Source: Pseudaminobacter soli (ex Li et al. 2025) (GTDB lineage Bacteria; Pseudomonadota; Alphaproteobacteria; Rhizobiales; Rhizobiaceae). From it: a stretch of DNA of 64,000 nt. Each line of letters opens with the position of its first letter. Within the stretch, counting starts at the first letter, position 1. The notes below the pieces were generated by a model. The model saw only the letters and a list, made by a program, of their open reading frames with translations. It did no database searches and was not told the DNA's origin. The stretch is taken from NCBI RefSeq assembly GCF_003012705.1, contig NZ_PXYL01000009.1, positions 62,001 to 126,000 of the forward strand, written 5' to 3'. Of this stretch, positions 50,768 to 59,259 are shown one piece after another. A program made the position numbers and the translations under genes.

Positions 50768-52516
50768 TCAAAGCATTGCGTCGTGGCCGCTGGCTCGGCG
50801 GAGCAGTATGAGAATGGCAAACGGAACGAGCGTGGTCAGAACGATGGTGACGAACGCCATACCCATGCCGAGCCCGACCGAACCCTGCTCGAACTGCCTC
50901 CAGATGAAGCTCGCCACCGTATGCGTTCCTACCGGCGCCACCAGAAGCGAGGCGACCAGCTCGCGCGATGCGACCGCAAAGACAAGCAGCATGGAGGCGA
51001 CAAGGCTTGGTGCGATGAGCGGTAGCAGGATGCGCCTGAAGACTACCATTCTCGACGCGCCGAAGACGCGGGCCGCCGCTTCCAGGTTGTCGCCGATCTG
51101 ATGGAGCGCTGCGGTGGTGTAACGCACCGGCTGCGGCAGCAGGATACAGCAATAGGCGAGCAGCAGAATAAGCGAGGTGTTGTAGGGCGAAACCGGCAGC
51201 CAGGGCTGGTTCCAGGCTAGCACCAGCCCGATGGCAACGACGATGCCCGGCAATGCATTGGGAATGATGGTTAGCGTGTCGAGCAGGAAACGACCGCGCG
51301 ACTTTGTCTTGACGACGACATAGGAGGCAATCGCACCGAGCAGTCCTGCGACGATTGCCGTGGCAACGCCGAGAGAAAGCGAAAGCGTCAGTGCCTTGAG
51401 CGCGCCTGCACCGTCTTCGTAGATGCGGCTGAAATTCGCGAGCGTCAGGTTGTCGAGCACAAGCCCGCCGGAAATGGTCCGCGACAGCGCGGTCGCGAGA
51501 ATGGCAAACAGCGGCGCGCCGGCGGCAAGGAAAGCAATCAGCGCGAAGAACATGAGCACCGGGACTGCAAGTGGCCCGAGTGGGCGCTTGTTGAAGGCCT
51601 GCGGCTTGCCGCCGGTCGTCTGGAAGTTGCGTGCTGATAGAACACGCCGCTGTACAAGGAAGGCACTAAAAGAGAGCAGCACCAATGTGAGCGCCATGAT
51701 TGACGCGCCAGGCAGATCGATGGGCCAGTCGGAGACGCGCAACTCGATCTGGGTCACCAGCACTTCGAAGCCAGCGTGACGGCCGAGTGCTGCGGGCGTG
51801 CCGTATTCCTCGATAGCCATTGCAAAGATCAACAGCAGACTTGCGGCAAGGCCCGGGATGGATAGCGGCAGGGTTATACGCCAGAAGGCTCGCCAGGGCG
51901 AAGCGCCAAAGACGCGGCCGACATCGGAGTAGCGCCCACCGACCGCCTCCAGCGTGCGCGAGACGCCGAAATAGATCACCGGAAAGCAATTGAGCGCCAT
52001 GACAAAAGCCATACCACCCAGCGAGAACAGGAAGGGCGCGAGATTGAATCCGGCGAGTTGCTGAAGGTAGCCGTTCGGCTGCAGCGTCATTATCCAGCCC
52101 AGCGTGGCGATGTAGGGCGGGATCATGAAGGGAACGAGCATCAGGGCATCCCAGACCTTTGCACCGGGCACTTTGAACAGCCCGCGAAACGCAGCCAGCG
52201 GCACGCCGATCAGCGCGGAGATGGCGGCGACTGCAACGCCCAGTCCCACCGTGTTCAGCGCCATGCGTGGCAGGAGGGGATCGGACAACGTCTTGCCGAG
52301 ATTGGAGAAAGGCGCGGCGAGCGAGCCGCGCCCCAGTTCCGGAAAGATGGCCTGCAGGACGATGAAGGTGAAAGGTACTCCGACGACGAGCAGAAGCCCA
52401 ATGGCCGCGATCCAGAGCGCTGCGGAATGGCCGTCGTCGCCAGAGAGCCCCTTCTTCGCAGCGGAATGCGCCTCCAATGGGCTGGCGGAAACCGAGGCCC
52501 CGTTCATCGTCTGCAT
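50768..52516 (-). CDS. FbpB/AfuB-type ABC importer permease (fused two-domain)
   Basis: Inner-membrane protein of 582 aa made of two binding-protein-dependent permease halves in tandem (about 12 helices). Docking loops are YSDVGRVFGASPWRAFWRIT and LEAAARVFGASRMVVFRRIL. This is the ThiP/FbpB/PhnU fused layout. The upstream genes on the same strand are the receptor (9 bp away) and the ATPase. It forms the entire channel alone. Confidence 0.92.
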   Translation of the reverse strand: MQTMNGASVSASPLEAHSAAKKGLSGDDGHSAALWIAAIGLLLVVGVPFTFIVLQAIFPELGRGSLAAPFSNLGKTLSDPLLPRMALNTVGLGVAVAAISALIGVPLAAFRGLFKVPGAKVWDALMLVPFMIPPYIATLGWIMTLQPNGYLQQLAGFNLAPFLFSLGGMAFVMALNCFPVIYFGVSRTLEAVGGRYSDVGRVFGASPWRAFWRITLPLSIPGLAASLLLIFAMAIEEYGTPAALGRHAGFEVLVTQIELRVSDWPIDLPGASIMALTLVLLSFSAFLVQRRVLSARNFQTTGGKPQAFNKRPLGPLAVPVLMFFALIAFLAAGAPLFAILATALSRTISGGLVLDNLTLANFSRIYEDGAGALKALTLSLSLGVATAIVAGLLGAIASYVVVKTKSRGRFLLDTLTIIPNALPGIVVAIGLVLAWNQPWLPVSPYNTSLILLLAYCCILLPQPVRYTTAALHQIGDNLEAAARVFGASRMVVFRRILLPLIAPSLVASMLLVFAVASRELVASLLVAPVGTHTVASFIWRQFEQGSVGLGMGMAFVTIVLTTLVPFAILILLRRASGHDAML

Positions 52517-52525
52517 GGCCAGTGC

Positions 52526-53479
52526 CTACTTGGCGAAGATCGCGTTGAACTTGCCCAGCGTTTCCTCGCGCTTGGAGTAAACAGCGTCGGTGTCAATCTT
52601 GAGTATGTTGAGGTCGCCGATAAGCGGGCGGTCAGCCTTGACGTCAGTGCGGGCCGGCATCAGTGCGGTTGCCGCAACCTTGGCCTGGCCTTCGTCGGAG
52701 AGAACGTAGTCGACGAACTGCTTGGCGTCGTCCTGCTGCTTCGACCAGTTGAGGATCATGACCGGGCGCGGTGCGATCACGGTGCCGGATGCCGGGAAGA
52801 TCACGTCGATTGACTCGCCCTTCTTCATGCCGGCGAGCGAGATATAGTCCACCGCTCCGAACACGGCGGCCTTGGCGCCTTGTAGCACCGGATTGAGCGC
52901 CTCGGCATTCGCGCCGGCTACGACTGCGCCATTGTCCTTCAGATCCTCGAACAGCTTCCAGCCGCTCTGAGCTTCCAGCGCAGCAGTGAGCTCGAATGCC
53001 GAGCCTGATTGCGCCGGATCGGGAATATTCACCAGATCCTTGTATTCTGGCTTGGCCAGGTCGGACCATTCGGCCGGCTTCGGCGTGCCGCTCTTCGGGT
53101 TCCAGGCAATGGCAAGCGCCGAGACACCCTGCGCAACTGCGGTGTCGGTCTTGAGGAAGTCAGGCACGTTGACGGCGTTGGGGCTGGTGTAGGGCACGAG
53201 CCAGCCCCGCTTCGCGAAGTCGGTGGCTGTGTCCCACGAAGCGGAGATCAGCACGTCCACGACCGGATTGGCGGCCTCGGCCTCGATGCGGGCCATCACC
53301 TTGCCTGTGGTCGCTTGAAAGACGTTGACCTTCACGCCCGTCTTGGCGGTGAAGCCAGCCGCGAGGTCGTCGATGAGGCTGGCTGGACCGGCGGTGTAGA
53401 CGGTGATGTCGGCCATGGCGGTCGAGGAAGACACAGCAAGGCCGAAAGCGGCCGCTGCGGCGAATAGGGAAATGCGCAT
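52526..53479 (-). CDS. FbpA/AfuA-type ABC importer binding protein (system 1)
   Basis: Periplasmic receptor of 317 aa with a Sec signal (MRISLFAAAAAFGLAVSSST to about AMA). The mature N-terminus DITVYTAGPASLIDDLAAGF and the WSDLAKPEYKDLVNIPDP segment are those of the FbpA/AfuA group. The paired tyrosines that bind Fe(III) in FbpA are not seen; the matching place reads FGAVDYISLAGMKKG. Iron is therefore not a safe assignment; phosphosugar, phosphonate or another anion are alternatives. Genes around it are its permease and ATPase. ATG 53479 was used, not the preceding TTG. Confidence 0.88.
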   Translation of the reverse strand: MRISLFAAAAAFGLAVSSSTAMADITVYTAGPASLIDDLAAGFTAKTGVKVNVFQATTGKVMARIEAEAANPVVDVLISASWDTATDFAKRGWLVPYTSPNAVNVPDFLKTDTAVAQGVSALAIAWNPKSGTPKPAEWSDLAKPEYKDLVNIPDPAQSGSAFELTAALEAQSGWKLFEDLKDNGAVVAGANAEALNPVLQGAKAAVFGAVDYISLAGMKKGESIDVIFPASGTVIAPRPVMILNWSKQQDDAKQFVDYVLSDEGQAKVAATALMPARTDVKADRPLIGDLNILKIDTDAVYSKREETLGKFNAIFAK

Positions 53480-53499
53480 CAAATTTGTTCCTTTCCAAA

Positions 53500-54591
53500 T
53501 TAATTCGCCGGGAACCAGCGAAGTCCTGCGGGCTCGATCGAGAGCCCAACCCTGTCGCCGACTGTTCGGCGAAGTTCACTGACAGTCTCGACCTCCACGC
53601 GCTCTGCGCCGTCGCCAAGCGCAACGGAGAGAGCGTAGAAGTCGCCACGAAAGAGCGCGCGCACCACCTGTCCGCTCGCTTGTGCCCTATCATCCGGGCA
53701 CACGCGCAGCGCTTTGCGGCCGAGCATCACGCGTGCGCGGTTTGCATCGGCTGGACCTTCCGAGCCCATGGCCAGGCGGATGCCGGTGCCGGCCAGCGCC
53801 CAGTCGCCACCCTGTCGCTCGGCCTCCACCACCGTTCCAAGCTTCAGGAATTCCGCGACCGCTGCGTTGGCGGGGGCCTCAACGAGTGATTGCGGATCGC
53901 TGAGTTGGATGATCCGACCACGCTGCATGACCGCAACCTCGTCGGCGATGGTGAAGGCCTCGCCCTGATCGTGGGTGACGTAGACGGCGCTCATGGACAG
54001 ATCGGAGAGAAGCTGGGCGAGATCGACTGCCAGCGACTCGCGCAACTCGCGGTCGAGATTGGAAAGCGGCTCATCGAAAAGAACCAGCTTGGGCTCGCCG
54101 ACGATGGCGCGCGCAATGGCCACACGCTGCTGTTGGCCGCCGGAAAGATCGCCGGGGATGCGCGCGGCAAGGTCGGTCAAGCCAACGCGGTCAAGCGCCA
54201 TCTTAACCCTGCGGTCGATCTCGGTGCGACCAATACCAGCCATCTCGAGCGGGAAGGCAACATTACCCGCGACGCTCATATGCGGCCAAAGCGCGTAGTC
54301 CTGGAAGACCATACCGAGCCTGCGACGCTCCGGCGGCACAAAGCTCCCGGTCGCGGCGTCGGCCATCTGCCGGCCGTCGATGGACACCGATCCCCTGGTC
54401 GGGAAGAGCAGGCCCGCCAACAAGCGCAGCAGCGTGGTCTTGCCGCAACCCGAGGGCCCCAGAAGCGCAAGTGTACGTCCTCGCGCCAGATCGAGAGTCA
54501 CGCCACGCAGGATGGGCGTCTCGCCGTAGGAAAGTGCGAGATCGCGCAACTGTATAGCGGGCTTCTCTGTAGAGCTCTCAGCAGTGCTCAA
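53500..54591 (-). CDS. FbpC/PotA-type ABC importer ATPase (system 1)
   Basis: ATPase of 363 aa. Walker A is GPSGCGKT, the Q-loop is MVFQDYALWPHM, the signature is LSGGQQQRVA, and Walker B is LVLFDEPLSNLD. The C-terminal TOBE-type regulatory domain covers about 240-363 (LGTVVEAERQGGDW.., VMLGRKALRVCPDD). The start is TTG at 54591, with no ATG nearby. First gene of the minus-strand unit ATPase, receptor, permease. It is divergent from the ATPase of system 2 with 230 bp between. Confidence 0.92.
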   Translation of the reverse strand: MSTAESSTEKPAIQLRDLALSYGETPILRGVTLDLARGRTLALLGPSGCGKTTLLRLLAGLLFPTRGSVSIDGRQMADAATGSFVPPERRRLGMVFQDYALWPHMSVAGNVAFPLEMAGIGRTEIDRRVKMALDRVGLTDLAARIPGDLSGGQQQRVAIARAIVGEPKLVLFDEPLSNLDRELRESLAVDLAQLLSDLSMSAVYVTHDQGEAFTIADEVAVMQRGRIIQLSDPQSLVEAPANAAVAEFLKLGTVVEAERQGGDWALAGTGIRLAMGSEGPADANRARVMLGRKALRVCPDDRAQASGQVVRALFRGDFYALSVALGDGAERVEVETVSELRRTVGDRVGLSIEPAGLRWFPAN

Positions 54592-54823
54592 TGATTCCTT
54601 GCCTCATCAATTCGGGCAAGGCCTATCGGTTCTGAATGACAGTTTTGCGAAGCTTTCTGGAAAGCCTTGCGGCGGAATCGAGCCAACCGACGCGGCTTCG
54701 CCAAACTGCCACAAAAGCATGCGAAATGGCGCGCTGCATCTTGCGCTGGATTTCCGCATGCGACCTTTTCTTCCATCCAAGACGGAGCCTCTCATCACCT
54801 GCCGGCAGCTACGGGCGTGAGAG

Positions 54824-55852
54824 ATAAGCATTCGAGAAATTTCGCGTCGCTTCGGTGCGATCCAGGCGTTGGACGGCATTTCGCTCGACTTTCCGGCTGG
54901 CTCCTTCACCGCATTGCTCGGCCCTTCCGGTTGCGGCAAGTCTACGCTGCTCCGGCTTATCGCCGGCTTCGAGGCGCCCGATGCCGGCAGCATCCGCTTC
55001 GGCAGCAAGACCGTCGCCGATCCCCTGCGGCAAGTGCCGCCGGAAAAGCGCGGGGTCGGCATGGTCTTCCAGTCCTATGCGTTGTGGCCCCACATGGATG
55101 TCGCCGGCAACGTCTCCTATCCCTTGAAAACGCGCGGCCTGGATCGGGCGAGCATCGAGGCAAGGGTAGGTGAGGTGCTCGCCATGGTCGGGCTGGAGGG
55201 ATTCGGCTCACGTCGGGTGGATGAGCTGTCGGGCGGACAGCGGCAGCGTGTGGCACTTGCCCGCTGCATTGTTGCCGATTCAGGCATCATCCTGTTCGAC
55301 GAGCCTCTCGCCAATCTCGATATTCATCTGCGCGCAACGATGCTGGATGCGTTCCGCCACATCCACCGTGCCACCGGCGCTACCATTGTCTATGTGACCC
55401 ACGACCAAGGCGAGGCGCTGGCGCTGGCCGACCGCATTGCCGTGCTCGACCGCGGACGACTTTTGCAGGTGGGATCGCCCACCGAGATCTATCGCGCACC
55501 GGTCCATGTCAACGTGGCCGGCTTTGTCGGGCGCGGCGCGATCGTCAGCGCACAGGTTTTGGGCCACCGTGACGGCATGGCAGAGGTTGAGGTAACGGGG
55601 CTTAGGATCGCGGCGCGTACGGCCGACACCAAGTCAGGGCCGGCTCGCATCCTGCTGAGGCCTGAAGCGCTGGCGCTTTCCCATGCCGGGCTTCGGGCCG
55701 TGGTCAAGTCATCGACCTATCGCGGACCGGTGCACGAGCTGCGGCTTTCTTTGGAGACAGGCGAGGAAATCCTACTCGACGATCCGCAGGCGCGTGGGAT
55801 TGGCGAGCACGTCCATGTCGCCATCTCGGACGCCTGGGTCGTCCCCGGCTGA
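54824..55852 (+). CDS. FbpC/PotA-type ABC importer ATPase (system 2), non-standard start
   Basis: ATPase of about 340 aa. Motifs are intact: Walker A GPSGCGKST, Q-loop MVFQSYALWPHM, signature LSGGQRQRVA, Walker B IILFDEPLANLD, then a TOBE domain to the end. The conserved first strand (ISIREISRRFGAIQALDGIS) is open back to 54821, where a stop codon precedes it, but no ATG or GTG lies in frame; TTG at 54869 would remove that strand. Possible starts are ATA 54824 or ATT 54830. A GTG at 54817 is one frame off, so a small frameshift at the 5' end is another explanation. The gene is convergent with its own permease and receptor genes. Confidence 0.8.
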   Translation: MSIREISRRFGAIQALDGISLDFPAGSFTALLGPSGCGKSTLLRLIAGFEAPDAGSIRFGSKTVADPLRQVPPEKRGVGMVFQSYALWPHMDVAGNVSYPLKTRGLDRASIEARVGEVLAMVGLEGFGSRRVDELSGGQRQRVALARCIVADSGIILFDEPLANLDIHLRATMLDAFRHIHRATGATIVYVTHDQGEALALADRIAVLDRGRLLQVGSPTEIYRAPVHVNVAGFVGRGAIVSAQVLGHRDGMAEVEVTGLRIAARTADTKSGPARILLRPEALALSHAGLRAVVKSSTYRGPVHELRLSLETGEEILLDDPQARGIGEHVHVAISDAWVVPG

Positions 55853-55893
55853 TTCATTTTTCGGAAAAAGCGTGGCGCGTCGCCGACGCGCCT

Positions 55894-57627
55894 TCAGCGC
55901 CACGGGAGTACGCCGGTAGGTAGTCGCGACGAGAGTCGGTCCAGCACCACCAGGATGAGAACCACCGCCAGGATAGTGATGACGGCGATTGCGGCGGCAT
56001 GTGTGGCGAGCCCGGCTTCCTCCAGGCTGAAGAGCACTACCCCCAGCGTCTCGTTTCCGCCCGACCACAGCAGCGCGGAGACGGTGAGTTCGTTGAAGGC
56101 GCCCATGAAAACAAGCAGCGCGCCGGCCACCGCGGCAGGAATGGCAAGTGGGGCCGAGATGGTCCACATGCGCCTTCGTGTGCCAGCACCGCAGGCTGCC
56201 GCTGCCTCATCCAGTTCGCGTGGGATCTGCCGCACCGCCGTCGCCACAGGCTTGGCGGCGAATACGGCAAAGCGCATGAGATAGGCGATGAGGATGATCC
56301 AGGCCGTCGCGTAGAGGCTGCCGATGAGCGGCAGCGGCCGCAGGAAGAGCAGGATGCAGGCGATGGCCAGCACGATGCCGGGAACGGCATAAGGGAGTTC
56401 GAGGGCGCTCTGCAGCCAGCGCCCGCTGCGTTCGCCTACTCGCTCCATCGCAAGCGCGAACGGTATCGCACCCAGCGCCAGGAAGATCGCGGCGGCGGCC
56501 GAGAGCAGGGTGGAGTTGCGGAAGGCGCGTATCGTGGCGGCCTGCCGGGTCAGCACCTCGCCGAAGTTGGAGAAGGTTAGCGTATCAAGCGTCAGCCGCA
56601 CCCCGAAGGACGGCACCAGAGCGGTCGTAAGCAAAGCGAGAGCCGGCACGACAAGCAGCAGCACGATGGCACTCCAGGCGAGCGTGGCGAGGGGCCAACG
56701 CCAGCGACCAAGCGGAAAGCGGGCCAGGATGCCGCCCGAATAGCGAGCAGAATGGCCGCTCGCGAAAGCCTGCACTGCGATGCCGAACAGCGCCAGTATC
56801 CCGATAAGAACGGAAAGGCCTGCCATCTGGGGGAGGACGTTTGGCCCAAAACTCGCCATCTGGCGGTAGATCAGCGTCGGCAGCGTCAGGTAGTTGACCT
56901 GAAGGCCGAGCAGGGCCGGAATGCCGAAATTGCCAATGCCGGAAACGAATGCGAGCGCGGCCGCGCCGATCAGATAAGGGCGCATCAGCGGCAGGACGAT
57001 GGTCGCGAGAACTCGCAACGGGCCCGAGCCCGCTGCCCGGGCGGCCTCAACGAAGTCACGCGGAATACGCGCCAGTCCGACCCTCAAGGTGACAAAAAGG
57101 ATAGGCGCGTGCTGGACGCCATAAAGAAGAATAATGCCCTCGCGGCCGATGATCGGATTGGGCGTTCCGGGCGGTGGGGCGATGCCCAACGCGTTCAGCA
57201 GCGCGCTCGACGGGCCAAACAGATGCAGCCATGAGAGTGCCGTCACCTGTGGGGCAATCATCATGGGGAGAAGCAGCAGGAAGCCGATGGCCCGGCGGCC
57301 GGGCAGGTCGGTCATGGTAACCGCAACGGAGATGGGCGCGCCGATGGCGATCGCCAGCACCGCGCCGAAAAAAGCGGTGTCGAGCGTGTGCCAGGTCGCC
57401 TTCAGCGCCGCCGGTGTCGTCAGCCTTTGCAAGAAGGCGGTGACGTCGAGCTCGCCGCCCGGCGCCAGCGCCGCCAGTAGCAGCCGGCCCATAGGTAGAA
57501 GGCTGAGCAGGCAAACCGCTGCAAGCACGGTCGCCCAGGCGCCAAAGGCGCCGAGCCTGAACCGGACCGGTATCATGCTGCCGAGCGCAGGACGCCCGGC
57601 GGCAGAGATTGTTGTCGAAGCTTCCAA
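55894..57627 (-). CDS. FbpB/AfuB-type ABC importer permease (system 2)
   Basis: Fused two-domain permease of 577 aa, about 12 helices, with docking loops RDFVEAARAAGSGPLRVLAT and LDEAAAACGAGTRRRMWTIS. It resembles the system 1 permease in layout but not closely in sequence, so the two systems are not recent copies. The start is TTG at 57627, 12 bp after the receptor stop; ATG at 57576 is an alternative. It is transcribed after the receptor and converges on the ATPase of the same system. Confidence 0.9.
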   Translation of the reverse strand: MEASTTISAAGRPALGSMIPVRFRLGAFGAWATVLAAVCLLSLLPMGRLLLAALAPGGELDVTAFLQRLTTPAALKATWHTLDTAFFGAVLAIAIGAPISVAVTMTDLPGRRAIGFLLLLPMMIAPQVTALSWLHLFGPSSALLNALGIAPPPGTPNPIIGREGIILLYGVQHAPILFVTLRVGLARIPRDFVEAARAAGSGPLRVLATIVLPLMRPYLIGAAALAFVSGIGNFGIPALLGLQVNYLTLPTLIYRQMASFGPNVLPQMAGLSVLIGILALFGIAVQAFASGHSARYSGGILARFPLGRWRWPLATLAWSAIVLLLVVPALALLTTALVPSFGVRLTLDTLTFSNFGEVLTRQAATIRAFRNSTLLSAAAAIFLALGAIPFALAMERVGERSGRWLQSALELPYAVPGIVLAIACILLFLRPLPLIGSLYATAWIILIAYLMRFAVFAAKPVATAVRQIPRELDEAAAACGAGTRRRMWTISAPLAIPAAVAGALLVFMGAFNELTVSALLWSGGNETLGVVLFSLEEAGLATHAAAIAVITILAVVLILVVLDRLSSRLPTGVLPWR

Positions 57628-57639
57628 AGGAGGCCGGCC

Positions 57640-58611
57640 TTACTGGCCCATCACTTCGGTGAACTTCTCCTTGTTCGCCGTGTCGTTGGCAAGCGCTGCG
57701 GCTGCATCGTAGCCGAGCATCTTGATCTGCGAGCGGTCGGGATAGCCGGCCGGCAGGTCGATGCCATTTCGAGCCGGGATGTAGCCCTGCGAGGCAGCGA
57801 GCTTCTGGCCTTCTTCGGAAAGGACGAAATCGACGAAGGCTTTGGCGGCATCGACGTTCTTGGCCGTAGAAAGGATGGCAACCGGCTCGGTGACAGCCGA
57901 CACGCCCTCCGTTGGGAACACGAACTCTACGGGCGCGCCCTTGGCCTTCTCGCGGATCGGCATGTAGTCGACGATCATGCCGAAGAGCTTGTCGCCGCCG
58001 GCCACCGCCTTGAGCACGTCGCCATTGCCGCCGGCAGCCTGTGCGCCGTTCTTGGCCAGATCGCCGTAGAAGTCCCAGCCATTGGCGAGGTTGCCGGTGA
58101 GCGTGACGGTGTGGATCATGGCCGCGCCCGAGGTCAGCGGGCTCGGCATTGTGACGAGGTTCTTGGCTTCAGGCTTCGTCAGGTCCTGCCAGCTCGCCGG
58201 CACAAAGGGCGCCTTGGTGTTGTAGACGATGCCGGTGGTGATCAGCTTGGTGGAGAAGTAGGTCTTGTCCTTGTCCATCAGCCCCGCGTCGAAGGCGGAA
58301 AGGTCGGCTTCGGCATAGGGCAGCAGGCGGCCCTCGGCCTTCAGGCCCTCCATCGTCACGACGTCGGCGATCAGCAGCAGGTCAGGCTGCGGTTGGCCGG
58401 CCTCGATCTCGGCGCGTAGCTTGGAGAGAATCTTGGGCGTGCCGTCGCGCACCCATTCCACAGTAACGCCCGGATTCTTGGCCATGAAGGCGTCCACGGT
58501 CTGCTGGGCGTCCGTGTTGGGCTGGCTGGTGTAGAGCACGAGCTTGCCCTCGGCAGCGGAAGCCTGGGCGATACTCGCGGCAACGAGAAGAGCGGAAAGC
58601 AAGATGCGCAT
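57640..58611 (-). CDS. FbpA/AfuA-type ABC importer binding protein (system 2)
   Basis: Periplasmic receptor of 323 aa. The signal peptide MRILLSALLVAASIAQASA is cleaved before AEGKLVLYTSQPNTDAQQTV. The family segment SWQDLTKPEAKNLVTMPSPL is clear. The Fe(III) tyrosine pair is absent; the site region reads FGMIVDYMPIREKAKGAPVE. The YTSQPNTDAQQTVDAF start and the GVSAVTEPVAIL part resemble receptors for anionic organic ligands. ATG 58611 sits 49 codons after no clear neighbour; the CopZ gene upstream is 193 bp away. The ligand is unknown. Confidence 0.88.
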   Translation of the reverse strand: MRILLSALLVAASIAQASAAEGKLVLYTSQPNTDAQQTVDAFMAKNPGVTVEWVRDGTPKILSKLRAEIEAGQPQPDLLLIADVVTMEGLKAEGRLLPYAEADLSAFDAGLMDKDKTYFSTKLITTGIVYNTKAPFVPASWQDLTKPEAKNLVTMPSPLTSGAAMIHTVTLTGNLANGWDFYGDLAKNGAQAAGGNGDVLKAVAGGDKLFGMIVDYMPIREKAKGAPVEFVFPTEGVSAVTEPVAILSTAKNVDAAKAFVDFVLSEEGQKLAASQGYIPARNGIDLPAGYPDRSQIKMLGYDAAAALANDTANKEKFTEVMGQ

Positions 58612-58804
58612 GATCGGTCTCTTTGATGCGGAGGCAGACGATGGCAACCATGGCAACCCCCGGCAGGTTGGTCGAACCCCCTCCTAGCCGTTCCGCTTGA
58701 CGGTGGCGTGACAGGCCGGCGTGAGCCGGAAGCTCATGACCCGGGCAATTCAACGTGCGCGACGAGATGATCATGTTGCACTCGCCTCGCATCAGTCGTG
58801 CGAC

Positions 58805-59011
58805 CTAGCGCGTCGTGTAAGTTTCCGCTGGATAGCCGGCTGTCTCGAGCGCGCGACTGACAGCTCCGCCATCCGCCTTCGTTTCAATGGTGACCGTCTG
58901 CGCCTTGAGGTCGATGTCGACGTGCGCCTCGGCATCGACGCTCTGCACAGCCTTGGTGACAACCCCGGCGCAGTGGCCACAGGTCATGTCCGGAACTTTC
59001 AACGTAATCAT
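58805..59011 (-). CDS. copZ: Copper chaperone CopZ-like HMA-domain protein
   Basis: Cytosolic copper carrier of 68 aa. It has one HMA domain with the metal motif MTCGHC (residues about 8-13, M-x-C-x-x-C) and the conserved ETAGYPAE loop. AGGAG seven bases before the ATG at 59011 sets the start; the longer frame to 59047 would run into the promoter. It is divergent from copA and has its own CueR/HmrR-like box, so it should be induced by copper and hand Cu(I) to CopA. Confidence 0.92.
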   Translation of the reverse strand: MITLKVPDMTCGHCAGVVTKAVQSVDAEAHVDIDLKAQTVTIETKADGGAVSRALETAGYPAETYTTR

Positions 59012-59044
59012 TTCAAACTCCTGTTCGGCAATTGCCGTTGCCGT

Positions 59045-59075
59045 CATGTGCGGCTTCCCGTGGCTGGAAGGTCAA
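59045..59075 (-). promoter_or_regulatory. CueR/HmrR-like copper promoter for copZ
   Basis: On the minus strand: -35 TTGACC (59075-59070), a dyad CTTCC..GGAAG (59070-59066 and 59058-59054) and a -10 region CACATG (59050-59045) at a 19-bp spacing. MerR-family copper regulators act on promoters with this stretched spacer and CCTTCC-type dyad. Transcription would start about 25 bp before the copZ ribosome site. Confidence 0.65.
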
Positions 59076-59197
59076 GCGACTTTCTCTGCACATGAGAGAT
59101 TTTCCGCTTGTTCTGGTCCGGTGCACAACTTGGAGTCCATTTAATCACGTTATTTCAATATCTTACCGCGCGACCTCAGAAAAGTGCCGACACTCTC

Positions 59198-59228
59198 TTG
59201 ACCTTCCTGGCACTGGAACCTTTAGACC
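59198..59228 (+). promoter_or_regulatory. CueR/HmrR-like copper promoter for copA
   Basis: TTGACC (59198-59203), then a 19-bp spacer with CTTCC..TGGAACC, then TAGACC (59223-59228). Both the long spacer and the dyad fit the MerR-family copper regulator CueR/HmrR. The copA ATG follows 32 bp later. The regulator gene is not in the window. Confidence 0.7.
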
Positions 59229-59259
59229 TCTATCCAATCGAATACGAAGGTCGGGTCTC

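Noticed and set aside
50768-58611. Ferric iron uptake system as a firm assignment
   Set aside because: The receptors lack the Fe-binding tyrosine pair and no Fur-box-like sequence was seen in the divergent region.
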